This document shows, piece by piece, positions 9,816 through 18,029 of a DNA stretch of 64,000 bases. The translations under genes and the position numbers were made by a program. The notes beneath the pieces are model-generated. The model was given only the letters and a program-made list of their open reading frames with translations, did no database searches and was not told the origin of the DNA. Position 1 is the stretch's first letter. Every line of letters begins with the position of its first letter. Source of the stretch: Nitrospirillum viridazoti CBAmc (GTDB lineage Bacteria > Pseudomonadota > Alphaproteobacteria > Azospirillales > Azospirillaceae); NCBI RefSeq assembly GCF_000730165.1, contig NZ_CP022110.1, positions 674,501-738,500 of the forward strand. Reading direction: 5' to 3'.

Positions 9816-10001
9816 CGCCAAACGGGCCTAGCGGCCGGGTAGAAGACGGTTGCGGGGGCGGTTGTCCTCTGGCACCGTACCCCTGGTAGCTCCCACGCCC
9901 GGCAGCACCAGATTTTGTTTTTGAGCGGATCGGACGTTTCCGATCCGGCGCCGGGTGGGATGGGTCGTCCCTTGCCATCGCGCGCGACAGGAGGGCGTAT
10001 C

Positions 10002-10505
10002 ATGTCGGCACTTGCCGTCGAGACTAGCAGCACCACACACAATCCCCTTGATATCGTCGAGGAGATCGTCTCGGCCAACGAATGGCCGTTCGAGCGCGCC
10101 AGCGAAGATGAGATGATCGTCGAGATCAACGGCCGGTGGTGCGACTACCGGCTGTTTTTCGTTTGGCAGAACGAAGTCAGCGCCATGCAGTTCTCATGTC
10201 AGTTCGACATGAAGGTGCCGCCGGCCCGCAAACTGGCCGTCACCGAGCTGTTGGCCGAGGTGAACGGAAAGATGTGGCTGGGCCACTTCGACGTGTGCAG
10301 TGAAGAGCACACGCCCATGTTCCGCCAGACGCTGCTGCTGCGGGGCACGCGGGCCGCCAGCGTGGAACAGATCGAAGATCTGGTCGAAATCGCGGTGGCG
10401 GAGTGCGAGCGCTACTACCCCGCGTTCCAGTTCGTCATCTGGGGCGGCAAAAGTGCCGCGGACGCCGTTTCCGCCGCCATTCTGGACACGCTCGGCGAAG
10501 CTTGA
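10002..10505 (+). CDS. YbjN domain-containing protein (type III secretion chaperone-like fold)
   Basis: A 167-residue cytoplasmic protein of the YbjN family. The fold resembles secretion chaperones and E. coli YbjN affects motility and stress responses, but the molecular role is unclear. Seen here: NPLDIVEEIVSANEWPFERA at the start, INGRWCDYRLFFVWQNE, MQFSCQFDMKVP, and NGKMWLGHFDVCSEEHTP, all typical of the alphaproteobacterial branch. The ATG at 10002 has an excellent ribosome binding site (ACAGGAGGG). It lies between ubiK and proC, a conserved neighbourhood in alphaproteobacteria. Confidence 0.88.
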   Translation: MSALAVETSSTTHNPLDIVEEIVSANEWPFERASEDEMIVEINGRWCDYRLFFVWQNEVSAMQFSCQFDMKVPPARKLAVTELLAEVNGKMWLGHFDVCSEEHTPMFRQTLLLRGTRAASVEQIEDLVEIAVAECERYYPAFQFVIWGGKSAADAVSAAILDTLGEA

Positions 10506-10557
10506 TACAGCCCACACCCCGGGACCTCCGTTGGAATGTCATAAATAGGGTGCGGGG

Positions 10558-11367
10558 ATGACGGCTGTGGATTTGTTGTTGGTGGGCTTCGGCAAGATGG
10601 GTGGCGCCATGCTGGCCGGCTGGCAGGCGGCCGGCACCGTCCGTCGCGTGGTCATCGTCGACCCCGTGGCCGCCACTACCTCCGCGCCGGAGGGGACGGT
10701 CCTGGTGCCTGATCCCGCCGCCATCCCGGCGGATTTCAGTCCCACCGCTGTCGTGCTGGCCGTGAAGCCCCAGATGATGGACCAGGCGCTGCCGGCCTAC
10801 GCCGCGTATGCCGGCGGCGCCGTTTTCCTGTCCATCGCCGCCGGCAAGACCGTCGCCTATTTCCAGAAGGTGCTGGGTGCCGGCGCCGCCCTGGTGCGGG
10901 CCATGCCCAATACACCGGCCGCCGTGGGCCGGGGCATCTCCGGCGCCTATGCCACGCCGGCCGTCTCGGCCGGCCAGCGCGAGCTGTGCCAGCGGCTGCT
11001 GAGCGCCGTGGGCGAGGTGGTGTGGGTGGAGGATGAGGGGCTGATCGACGCGGTGACCGCCGTGTCGGGCAGCGGTCCCGCCTATGTCTTCCACCTGGTG
11101 GAGGCCCTGGCCGCCGCCGGCACCGCCGTGGGCCTGCCGCCGGACTTGGCGCTGCGCCTGGCGCGGGCCACGGTGACGGGGGCGGGCGAGCTGCTCTACC
11201 GCAACCCGGATACCACGGCCACCCAGCTGCGCATCAACGTCACCAGCCCCAAGGGCACCACCCAGGCGGCGCTGGACGTGTTGATGGACGAGGGGCAGGG
11301 CCTGGCGCCGCTGATGATCCGCGCGGTCGCCGCCGCCAACCGGCGGTCGCGGGAACTGGCGGGCTGA
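10558..11367 (+). CDS. proC: Pyrroline-5-carboxylate reductase
   Basis: ProC reduces 1-pyrroline-5-carboxylate to proline with NAD(P)H, the last step of proline synthesis. The 269-residue protein starts with the dinucleotide-binding motif LLLVGFGKMGGAML. RAMPNTPAAVGRGISG and the P5CR signature region (TAVSGSGPAYVFHLVEAL and SPKGTTQAALDVL) follow. The length is typical. It is transcribed with the YbaK-like gene 6 bp downstream, which fits, since YbaK/ProX proteins edit tRNAs in the proline/cysteine context. Confidence 0.97.
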   Translation: MTAVDLLLVGFGKMGGAMLAGWQAAGTVRRVVIVDPVAATTSAPEGTVLVPDPAAIPADFSPTAVVLAVKPQMMDQALPAYAAYAGGAVFLSIAAGKTVAYFQKVLGAGAALVRAMPNTPAAVGRGISGAYATPAVSAGQRELCQRLLSAVGEVVWVEDEGLIDAVTAVSGSGPAYVFHLVEALAAAGTAVGLPPDLALRLARATVTGAGELLYRNPDTTATQLRINVTSPKGTTQAALDVLMDEGQGLAPLMIRAVAAANRRSRELAG

Positions 11368-11373
11368 CGCGTC

Positions 11374-11868
11374 ATGGCCGGACCCCTCAGCCCCAGCGCG
11401 CAGAAGATCCAGAACCTGCTGAACGATCTGGGCCAGCCCATCCACGTTGTGGAATTCGCCGCCACCACCCGCACGGCGGCGGAGGCCGCGGCGGTGATTG
11501 GTTGCGATGCGGCACAAATCGCCAAGTCAATTGTTTTTCGCACACGCGAAAAAAACGCCCCCGTCCTGGTGGTGGCGTCGGGGGCCACCCGCATCAACGA
11601 GGCCCTGGTGGCCAAGGCCCTGGCCGACATGCTGAGCGGCGACCGGCTGCTGCGCGCTGATCCGGAGTATGTGCGGCTGACCACGGGCTTCCCCATCGGC
11701 GGCGTTCCGCCGCTGGGTCATGCGGTGACGCCTGTCACATTATTCGACCGCCGTTTGCTGTCATTTCCCACGGTCTGGGCGGCGGCGGGGACGCCGAACG
11801 CCGTGTTCGCCATCGCCCCCGACGTGCTGGCCCGGCTGGCCGGCGCCCGGGTGGTGGACGTCGCCTAG
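11374..11868 (+). CDS. YbaK/EbsC-family aminoacyl-tRNA deacylase
   Basis: A 164-residue single-domain protein of the YbaK/INS superfamily, whose members hydrolyse mischarged aminoacyl-tRNAs such as Cys- or Ala-tRNAPro in trans. The central lysine region is QIAKSIVFRTRE, and the conserved GFPIGGVPPLGH loop is present. It lacks tRNA-synthetase domains, so it is a free-standing editing protein. It directly follows proC (6-bp gap). The exact subfamily (YbaK, ProXp-ala or another) cannot be settled from the sequence by eye. Confidence 0.9.
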   Translation: MAGPLSPSAQKIQNLLNDLGQPIHVVEFAATTRTAAEAAAVIGCDAAQIAKSIVFRTREKNAPVLVVASGATRINEALVAKALADMLSGDRLLRADPEYVRLTTGFPIGGVPPLGHAVTPVTLFDRRLLSFPTVWAAAGTPNAVFAIAPDVLARLAGARVVDVA

Positions 11869-11932
11869 GCGGAAGGAACGGGGTGCCACCGGTGTCTTAG
11901 CCGGTTCGACCTATGGCGGTGCTCGGCCGGCC

Positions 11933-11968
11933 TATACTAGCCAAAAGAGTTTATTGTGCGGTGCACAA
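11933..11968 (+). promoter_or_regulatory. Candidate phasin promoter with PhaR-type operator
   Basis: TATACT at 11933-11938 is a good -10 element with no clear -35. Just downstream, 11954-11968 is a perfect inverted repeat, TTGTGC-GGT-GCACAA, about where transcription would begin. It contains the TGC-N3-GCA core known for PhaR-type regulators of polyhydroxybutyrate granule genes. The position over the start site suggests repression. The link to PhaR is inferred from the motif and the phasin gene it precedes. Confidence 0.5.
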
Positions 11969-12057
11969 AAACGATTGACCGGCTGGCTTACCCCAAGCAT
12001 TATCCCCCCGGAATTGCCGCACCGCAGCGGCGCAAGCCGTATAGGGATCTGAACACT

Positions 12058-12540
12058 ATGGCGACCAATCCGTTCCTCGACTTCGACATGACGAAGTTCT
12101 TCGACCCGTCCAAGTTCGCTGAGTTCACCAAGGTGGACTTCAGCAAGACGCTGGCTGACTACAAGGTGCCGGGCATCGACGTCGACGCCTTCGTCGCCGC
12201 CCAGCGCAAGAACATCGAGGCCGTGACGGCCGCCAACCAGCTGGCCGTGGAAGGCATCCAGGCCGTCCTGCGCCGCCAGGCCGAAATCCTGCGCCAGAGC
12301 CTGGAGGAAACCTCCTCCGTGGTTTCCGACTTCCTGTCCACCGGCACGCCGGAAGACAAGGTCGCCAAGCAGGCCGAGCTGGTGAAGACCGCTTTCGAGA
12401 AGGCCCTGGCCAACGTCAAGGAACTGGCCGAGCTGATCGCCAAGTCCAACAGCGAAGCCGCCGACGTGCTGTCCAACCGCGTGAAGGAAAGCATCGAGGA
12501 AGTGAAGGCTGCCATCGCCAAGGCCCAGACCAAGCACTAA
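12058..12540 (+). CDS. Phasin family protein (polyhydroxyalkanoate granule-associated)
   Basis: A 160-residue, almost entirely helical protein of the phasin 2 family, which coats poly-3-hydroxybutyrate granules. It starts MATNPFLDFDMTKFFDP and is followed by amphipathic helices (VDAFVAAQRKNIEAVTAANQ, AVLRRQAEILRQSLEE, LANVKELAELIAKSNSEA). There are no cysteines or membrane segments. The ATG at 12058 matches the family N-terminus; upstream codons to 11956 overlap the operator and are not likely translated. A strong terminator follows at 12570. The organism therefore probably stores polyhydroxybutyrate. Confidence 0.92.
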   Translation: MATNPFLDFDMTKFFDPSKFAEFTKVDFSKTLADYKVPGIDVDAFVAAQRKNIEAVTAANQLAVEGIQAVLRRQAEILRQSLEETSSVVSDFLSTGTPEDKVAKQAELVKTAFEKALANVKELAELIAKSNSEAADVLSNRVKESIEEVKAAIAKAQTKH

Positions 12541-12569
12541 GCCTGGTTTCAGCCTCGCGCTGACCGATG

Positions 12570-12602
12570 AACGGGCGGCACCTTCGGGTGCCGCCCGTTT
12601 TC
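12570..12602 (+). terminator. Intrinsic terminator between phasin and kinase genes
   Basis: A perfect 13-bp stem AACGGGCGGCACC / GGTGCCGCCCGTT with TTCG tetraloop (12570-12599), followed by T's. It sits between convergent genes and, with A's on the left side, may serve both strands. Confidence 0.9.
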
Positions 12603-12621
12603 ATTTCCGCTGTCCAGCTGC

Positions 12622-14004
12622 CTACACAGGCAGCCTGATCACCGCCCGCAGGCCGCCCCGGGGGCTGTCTTCCAGCAGGACGTTGCCGCCATGACGGTTG
12701 GCGATGTCGCGGGCGATGCCCAGGCCCAGGCCGACACCGCCGGTGGCTTGGTTGCGGGAGCTGTCCAGGCGGTGGAAGGGGCGGAACACCTCCTCCCGCA
12801 CCTCCGCCGGGATGCCGGGCCCGTTGTCGTCAACCAGGACATAGAGGTGGCCGCCCTGGCGCTGCAAGGTCACCCAGGCGCGGCCGGCATAGCGCACGGC
12901 GTTGCCCACCAGGTTGGCGACGCAGCGGCGGAAGTCGTTGGCGCGCAGCGGCACGATGATGGTGGCGTCCGGCAGGCTCAGTTCCACCGACCGGCCCTCG
13001 CGCCGGGCGTTGGCCACCACGTCGGTCAGCAGGGCGCCCACGTCGGTGGGGGCGGGCGGTTCGGCGCCCTCGCCCCGGGCGAAGGCCAAGTAGGCCTCGA
13101 TCATCCCCTCCATCTCGGCCACGTCGGCCTTCAGCTCCTCCACCTCCTGGGCCTCGGGCAACATGGCCAGCTGCAGGCGCATGCGGGTCAGGGGGGTGCG
13201 CAGATCGTGGCTGACCCCGGCCAGCATCTCCGTGCGCTGGCTGATCTGGCGCTGGATGCGTTCCCGCATCTGCAGGAAGGCGGTGGCGGCCTGCCGCACC
13301 TCCGACGCGCCCTCCGGCTTGAACAGGGGGGTGTCGCGGCCCTTGCCGAAGGCCTCCGCCGCGATGGCCAGGCGGCGGATGGGCCGGATCTGGTTGCGCA
13401 TGAACATGATGGCGATGGTGAACAGCAGCAGCGAGCTACCGGCCATCCACAGGATGAACACCCAGCTGGTGAAGCTGAACAGCCGCCGCTCCGGCGACAG
13501 GACATGCAGCACGCCATCGGGCAGTTGCACGTTGATGCCATACCATTCGTGGGCGACGTGGGTGTCTATGGTCCAGGGGCGGCCGACCTTCTCATCCAGG
13601 GCCCGGCCCAGCGTGTGCTCCAGGATGCCGAACAGGTGCTGGCGGTGCCAGTTGGGCAGCCGTTCGCCCGGGCTGAAGGTCACCATCAGGTCGGTGGTGC
13701 GGGTCACCATGTCCAGGGTCACGCCCCGGTCCTCCGCCGTCTGGTCGCGGCCCAGCTGCTCGATGACCATGGCGATCTCGCCCGCCACGCCGAAGGCCTG
13801 GTTGTTGGTCACCCGTTCCCAATGCTGGTCATAGAAGTAGAAGGTAGCGATGGCCTGGGCCAGAATCACCGGCGTGGTGATGATCAGCAGCGACCGGCCG
13901 AACAGCGTGCGCGGCAGCAGGCGCTTCACCACGCCGGAAGGGTTGATCACCGGGGGCGCCCCCAGACCCTGGCGCCGGGGCGCCTGTTCACGCGTCATGC
14001 TCAT
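12622..14004 (-). CDS. EnvZ-type sensor histidine kinase
   Basis: A 460-residue inner-membrane kinase partnering the OmpR-type regulator encoded just upstream. An N-terminal membrane segment (SLLIITTPVILAQAIATFYF) and a second (SWVFILWMAGSSLLLFTIAI) bracket a periplasmic sensor of about 130 residues. HAMP follows (NQIRPIRRLAIAAEAFGKG), then the H-box GVSHDLRTPLTRMRLQL with phospho-acceptor His266, N-box (LVGNAVRYAG), G1 (VDDNGPGIP) and G2 (GVGLGLGIARDIANRHGG). The start at ATG 14004 leaves 31 bp after the regulator gene. The signal is unknown. Confidence 0.93.
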   Translation of the reverse strand: MSMTREQAPRRQGLGAPPVINPSGVVKRLLPRTLFGRSLLIITTPVILAQAIATFYFYDQHWERVTNNQAFGVAGEIAMVIEQLGRDQTAEDRGVTLDMVTRTTDLMVTFSPGERLPNWHRQHLFGILEHTLGRALDEKVGRPWTIDTHVAHEWYGINVQLPDGVLHVLSPERRLFSFTSWVFILWMAGSSLLLFTIAIMFMRNQIRPIRRLAIAAEAFGKGRDTPLFKPEGASEVRQAATAFLQMRERIQRQISQRTEMLAGVSHDLRTPLTRMRLQLAMLPEAQEVEELKADVAEMEGMIEAYLAFARGEGAEPPAPTDVGALLTDVVANARREGRSVELSLPDATIIVPLRANDFRRCVANLVGNAVRYAGRAWVTLQRQGGHLYVLVDDNGPGIPAEVREEVFRPFHRLDSSRNQATGGVGLGLGIARDIANRHGGNVLLEDSPRGGLRAVIRLPV

Positions 14005-14035
14005 GGGGCGTCCTTCAGCGACTAAAAGGGCGGCC

Positions 14036-14737
14036 TCAGTCGGGCCGCAGCACATAACCTTCGCCGCGCACGGTCTGCAGATAGCGCGGCTGGCGCGGAT
14101 CGATCTCGATCTTGCGGCGCAGGCGGGTGACCTGCACGTCGATGGCGCGGGCGTTGCTGTCGATACCGGCGCGCCCCAGATCCTCCCGCGTGAACACCAC
14201 CCCCGGCTGGGCTGCCAGGGTGCGCAGCAGGCTGGCCTCGCCACTGGTCAGGCGCACGGTCTCCTCGCCCGAGCGCAGTTCCTCCCGCTCGGCATCGAAC
14301 ACCCAACGGCCCAGGCGCACCTCCGCCGCGGCCGTCGCCGGCTTGGGCAGGCGGCGCAGGATGGAGGTGATGCGCAGGACCAGTTCGCGCGGCTCGAAGG
14401 GCTTGGGCAGGTAGTCGTCGGCCCCGGCCTCCAGCCCGGCGATGCGGTCGTCCGGCTGTCCGTTGGCCGTCAGCAGCAGGATGGGCAGGCCGCCATCGGC
14501 GCGCAAGCTGCGGGTCAGCTCCAGCCCCGACTCGCCGGGCATGCGCACGTCCAGCACCATGAGGTCGAAGTTCAGGGAGGCCAGCATGCGCCGGGCCGCC
14601 GCCGCGTCCGCCGCGGCCGAGACGATGAAGCCGTTCTGCGACAGATAGCGCCGCAGGGCCTCGCGCAGGCGATCGTCGTCGTCCACCACCAGGATGTGGG
14701 GCTGCTCTTCGGGCAGGGCCTGCTGCGTCATCGTCAT
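14036..14737 (-). CDS. OmpR-family response regulator
   Basis: A 233-residue two-domain regulator. The receiver domain starts HILVVDDDDRLREALRRYL, with acceptor Asp63 in LMVLDVRMPGESGLE and the conserved lysine in DDYLPKPFEPREL. The winged-helix domain includes LTSGEASLLRTLAAQPG and ends QPRYLQTVRGEGYVLRPD, the OmpR/PhoB signature. It is read between a MarR regulator and its kinase. The MarR plus OmpR pairing recalls PetP/PetR of Rhodobacter, but the target genes here are unknown. Confidence 0.94.
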   Translation of the reverse strand: MTMTQQALPEEQPHILVVDDDDRLREALRRYLSQNGFIVSAAADAAAARRMLASLNFDLMVLDVRMPGESGLELTRSLRADGGLPILLLTANGQPDDRIAGLEAGADDYLPKPFEPRELVLRITSILRRLPKPATAAAEVRLGRWVFDAEREELRSGEETVRLTSGEASLLRTLAAQPGVVFTREDLGRAGIDSNARAIDVQVTRLRRKIEIDPRQPRYLQTVRGEGYVLRPD

Positions 14738-14790
14738 GGCCGAATGCTCTCCCTAACGGTCGCGGGGCGGCAGCATAGCATAACGCGGGC

Positions 14791-15303
14791 TCAGCGCTTC
14801 GCCAGCGCCGCCGCGGCGGGCCGCGCCTGGGCGAACGTGTCCCGATCGCTGTCGTCCATGATGCCGACCATGACCTTGCGGAAGCCCTCCACCGCTTCCG
14901 CCCCCGCCCGGCGGTAGGCGCGCGCGATCAGCTGGCGCTGGGGCTCCGACAGCTGGCGTTCCAGTTCCTGGCCCTTGGGCGTCAGGTCCAGCAGGCGCTG
15001 GCGCCGGTCGCGGGTGCCCTGGCGCTGCACGATGTATTCCTCACGCACCAGATCCTGCAGGACGCGCGACAGGCTCTGCTTGGTGATGCGCAGGATGCCC
15101 AGCAGGTCGGTCACCGTGATGTGGGGATGGCGGCCCACGAAGTAGATGACGCGGTGGTGCGCCCGGCCCAGGCCGATCTTCTCCAGCATGGTGTCGGGTT
15201 CGGCGGTGAAGTCGCGGTAGGCGTAGAACAGCATCTCCATCGCCTGCCGTAGCTCCTCCTCCCGCAGGAACAGGGGGTTTACGCCGGTTTTCATGTCGGT
15301 CAT
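14791..15303 (-). CDS. MarR-family transcriptional regulator
   Basis: A 170-residue winged-helix repressor or activator. The HTH is in HITVTDLLGILRITKQSLSR, followed by VLQDLVREEYIVQRQ and the wing GTRDRRQRLLDLTPKGQELE. The length is typical. The gene is 53 bp upstream of the response regulator, in the same direction, so it may control or be part of that operon, as petP is for petR. The upstream 264 bp separating it from the divergent lipoprotein gene should hold both promoters. Confidence 0.92.
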   Translation of the reverse strand: MTDMKTGVNPLFLREEELRQAMEMLFYAYRDFTAEPDTMLEKIGLGRAHHRVIYFVGRHPHITVTDLLGILRITKQSLSRVLQDLVREEYIVQRQGTRDRRQRLLDLTPKGQELERQLSEPQRQLIARAYRRAGAEAVEGFRKVMVGIMDDSDRDTFAQARPAAAALAKR

Positions 15304-15567
15304 GCGATGCAGGCTTTCGGTACTGGCACGAAATAACGGGCGGCATTATGCCAGTTGCGCCGGTGAAGGGGAGCGGTTTCACGGACGATCCGTCGCACCC
15401 CGCCTGGCTCGGCCCTTCGGGGGGATACCGCCTTCCGGGCTCTGGCTTTCGGGGGTGGGGCTTCGGCGGGGATTGCGCGGTGGGCGTCACCTTTGGCAAA
15501 AGGGGCGCTCAATCGGGGCGCCGTCGATATTGGGGGGCGTTTACCAGGGGATGCAGGAGCCAAAGGG

Positions 15568-15990
15568 ATGAAGATGAAGCTGTCGGTCGCAGGACTGATG
15601 CTGCTGGCACTGGCGGGTTGCGCCGCCAAGCCCGAGGAGAAGCCCGCGGCGCCGGCCGAGCCGCCGCCCGTCGAGGCGCCCAAGCCGCCGCCCACGGATA
15701 TCACGCTGGATGCCAGCGATCTGACCGCGCTGCAGACGGCGCTGAAGGAGGCCACGGGCAAGCCCATCCAGGAAACCGTGACCTGGACGAACCCGCAGAC
15801 GGGCCGCCAGGGCACCGTGAAGATGCTGCGCGACGGCTTCGACGCCAAGAACCGCCCGTGCCGCGAATTCCACTCGGTGGTGTTCCAGGGCCAGTTGTTC
15901 CGCCACCAGACCGGTTTCATCTGCCGCCAGCCCGACGGCAGCTGGGAAGTGGTCGACGGCGTCGACTACCCGGTCCGCGAACGCAAGTAA
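15568..15990 (+). CDS. Small lipoprotein with surface-antigen-like C-terminal domain
   Basis: A 140-residue lipoprotein. The signal peptide ends in the lipobox LALAGC, with the lipidated Cys at about residue 20. A proline/glutamate-rich linker (EEKPAAPAEPPPVEAPKPPP) follows. The remaining domain has the pattern TWTNPQTGRQGTVKMLRDGF, then two cysteines (RPCREF and FICRQPDGSWEVV). This resembles the C-terminal domain of 17-kDa/RT0821-type surface antigens, which usually end in a G-x-W segment. The ATG at 15568 is preceded by GGAGCCAAAGGG. Maturation would use Lgt and LspA, both encoded in this window. Function unknown. Confidence 0.8.
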   Translation: MKMKLSVAGLMLLALAGCAAKPEEKPAAPAEPPPVEAPKPPPTDITLDASDLTALQTALKEATGKPIQETVTWTNPQTGRQGTVKMLRDGFDAKNRPCREFHSVVFQGQLFRHQTGFICRQPDGSWEVVDGVDYPVRERK

Positions 15991-16113
15991 GGCGGCCCCC
16001 GCCGACTCTCGCTGCCTTGGCCGTGCCACAGTCACGGCCAAGGCTTATGCTGGAGTTCGTGCCGGGCCGGCGCCCGGGCGGACCCATCCGCCTTCGGGGA
16101 GCGTTACGTACTG

Positions 16114-17610
16114 ATGTCCCAATCACCGAAATCGGGAGCCACCCCGCCCAAGCCCGGCCCCTCCAGGTCCGGCTCCTCCAGGCCTGGTGAGCCCCGGAGC
16201 GGCTACCTTCGGGTGGCCCTGCTGCTGGCGCCGGTGGCGGCGGTGGCTATCGGCGGCGGCCTGCTGCTGGCCCATTGGGGCAAGCGCGCGGAAGCGCCGC
16301 CCCCGCCGCCGCCGGTGACAAGCGAGCCGCCGGCCCCCCGCGGTCCGGTGACGGTGGAGGTGGCGGGCGGCGACGGCCCCATCCTGACGGTGGCCTCGCC
16401 CGATGACCGCCAGATTTCGGATGAGGGCCTGAAGGCCCTGCACATCTTCGAGTCCAGCACCGGCACCACGGCCCTGCTGGTCTGGTATCGCGGTGCCCTG
16501 CAGGTGGAGGACTACGGTCCCGGCACCCGCCCGGCCGATCTGATGGACGGCGCCGGGCTGCAGGCGGGCCTGCTGACCTTCCTGACCGGCAAGGCTATCC
16601 AGGACGGTTTCCTTACCTCCGCGGATCAGGCGCTGGGCCAGATCTTCCCGGACTGGAAGGACGATCCGCGGGGCCGTATCACCGTGCGCGACCTGCTGGT
16701 GGGCAGCAGCGGCCTCGGCTTTCCGCCCGATACTGGCACCCCGGGTGGCCCGGCGGCGACCGATGCGGGCGCCTGGCTGAAGGGCCTGGCGCTGGAGGCG
16801 GAACCCGGCACCCGTTACAAGCCGGCGGACGGTGAGTTGCAGGTGCTGGCCCTGGTGCTGGAAAAGGCGACCAGGCAGCCGCTGGGCGCCTATTTGTCGC
16901 AGGGGCTGTGGGCCCCGATCGGCGCCCGCCCGGCGGAGATGCTGTTGGATGACAGCGGCCGCGCCACCCTCGTAGGCTGCTGCGTCAGGGCGACGGCGCG
17001 CGACTGGCTGCGCCTGGGCCTGCTGTTGAAGGATGGCGGTCAGGTGGAAAACCGCCCGGTCCTGCCCATGCCCTGGGTGGAGGAGATGCAGCGTCCCACG
17101 CTGTTCGCCCGCAACGAGGGCATGCGGGTGCGCATCGCCTGGCCGCGGGAAAAGGGCGGCCCCGTCAAGGCGGCCGAAGCCTTCGCCGAGCCTGACACCG
17201 TCTTCATGGCGGGCGCCGGTGGCCAGCGGCTTTATGTGTCGAAGGCGGCCGACCTGGTGATCCTGCGCCTGGGCCGCGCGGTTGAGCCCTGGGATGACGC
17301 CACCCTGGTGAACTTGGTGACGCGCCACCTGGAACGCCCGCCGGAGCCCAAGCGCACGCCGTATTCCTCCATCGCCGTCCAGCCGCAAGGGTTGGCCATG
17401 CCGCCCATCGTCACGCCGCGCAAGCCGCCGACGGTGGTGACGGTGCCGCTGGACGCCGCCCCATCCCACGGAAAGGATGCCCAGCCGGCCTTGCCGACTG
17501 CCCCCGCCGTGCCGGGTGGCGCTTCCGGCCAGCCGAACGGGGGCCAGCCGAACGGGGGCCAGCCGAACGGGGGATCGCCGCCGGCGGACAAATCGCCGCA
17601 CCGGCCGTGA
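16114..17610 (+). CDS. Membrane-anchored serine-hydrolase (beta-lactamase fold) family protein, probably catalytically dead
   Basis: A 498-residue protein with one N-terminal membrane anchor (residues about 31-52) after a short proline-rich cytoplasmic tail, so the domain is periplasmic. The fold matches class C beta-lactamase/6-aminohexanoate-dimer hydrolase relatives: FPDWKDDPRGRITVRDLLVGSSGLG, ELQVLALVLEKATRQPLG and GGQRLYVSKAADLVILRLG align well. However, the SxxK position reads GLQA (in MDGAGLQAGLLTFLTG), the YxN/S tyrosine position reads Pro (YKPADGELQ), and the third motif HxG reads AGG. All three catalytic elements are thus replaced. The last 120 residues are low-complexity and include a GQPNG repeat. 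Probably a binding or scaffold protein. Function unknown. Confidence 0.75.
   Translation: MSQSPKSGATPPKPGPSRSGSSRPGEPRSGYLRVALLLAPVAAVAIGGGLLLAHWGKRAEAPPPPPPVTSEPPAPRGPVTVEVAGGDGPILTVASPDDRQISDEGLKALHIFESSTGTTALLVWYRGALQVEDYGPGTRPADLMDGAGLQAGLLTFLTGKAIQDGFLTSADQALGQIFPDWKDDPRGRITVRDLLVGSSGLGFPPDTGTPGGPAATDAGAWLKGLALEAEPGTRYKPADGELQVLALVLEKATRQPLGAYLSQGLWAPIGARPAEMLLDDSGRATLVGCCVRATARDWLRLGLLLKDGGQVENRPVLPMPWVEEMQRPTLFARNEGMRVRIAWPREKGGPVKAAEAFAEPDTVFMAGAGGQRLYVSKAADLVILRLGRAVEPWDDATLVNLVTRHLERPPEPKRTPYSSIAVQPQGLAMPPIVTPRKPPTVVTVPLDAAPSHGKDAQPALPTAPAVPGGASGQPNGGQPNGGQPNGGSPPADKSPHRP
17527..17571. repeat. Three tandem 15-bp repeats encoding GQPNG
   Basis: Three exact copies of GGCCAGCCGAACGGG in frame near the 3' end of the serine-hydrolase-like gene. 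They encode a flexible Gly/Gln/Pro/Asn tail. Such perfect in-frame repeats can vary in number by slippage. Confidence 0.9.
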
Positions 17611-17717
17611 GGCGCCTTAACCATTAGCCGCCACTGAAAGTGGTGCTTCCGGGTGGGATCCATACCGTCTGTCCGCCGGCCCCGGGAGGGGCACGGCGGA
17701 GCGGCTGGTATTAACCT

Positions 17718-18029
17718 TTATTTGGATTTGAAGGCTTTCAACTGCTTGTTGAAATCGCTCGCGAGCTTCTGCATCTGGTCGACAGCATCGTTGTACTTCT
17801 TCTGCCAGTTGCCGTTGCCGTTTTTGCCTTCAAACTCGACGCAACTCATATAGTCCTGGGTCTCCGCCATGAACTTCTTCACGGCTGCGGATGCCGCCTG
17901 CATATCCGCTTCCGCCGCCTTGCTGCCGTCCGGCACGGCGGGGGGCGTACCCAACGTGCACTCTGCCCGCGCCACGCCCGCAACCCCCAAACCAGCCATC
18001 AGGACGATGGCTGCCACCCGCTTCTTCAT
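17718..18029 (-). CDS. Small secreted protein of unknown function
   Basis: A 103-residue protein with a clean signal peptide (MKKRVAAIVLMAGLGVAGVARA, cleavage after ARA). The mature part is a short, highly charged helical protein with two cysteines (ECTLG and YMSCVEFEG), possibly a disulfide, and lysine-rich ends (NWQKKYNDAVDQMQ, QLKAFKSK). The ATG at 18029 has a GGGAGG ribosome binding site. It is more AT-rich than its neighbours and converges on the serine-hydrolase-like gene. I do not recognise a family. The size and helical pattern suggest a periplasmic helper, but this is a guess. Confidence 0.7.
   Translation of the reverse strand: MKKRVAAIVLMAGLGVAGVARAECTLGTPPAVPDGSKAAEADMQAASAAVKKFMAETQDYMSCVEFEGKNGNGNWQKKYNDAVDQMQKLASDFNKQLKAFKSK

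Noticed and set aside
17527-17571. Possible CRISPR-like array
   Set aside because: The repeats are 15 bp, have no spacers, and are in frame within a protein-coding tail.
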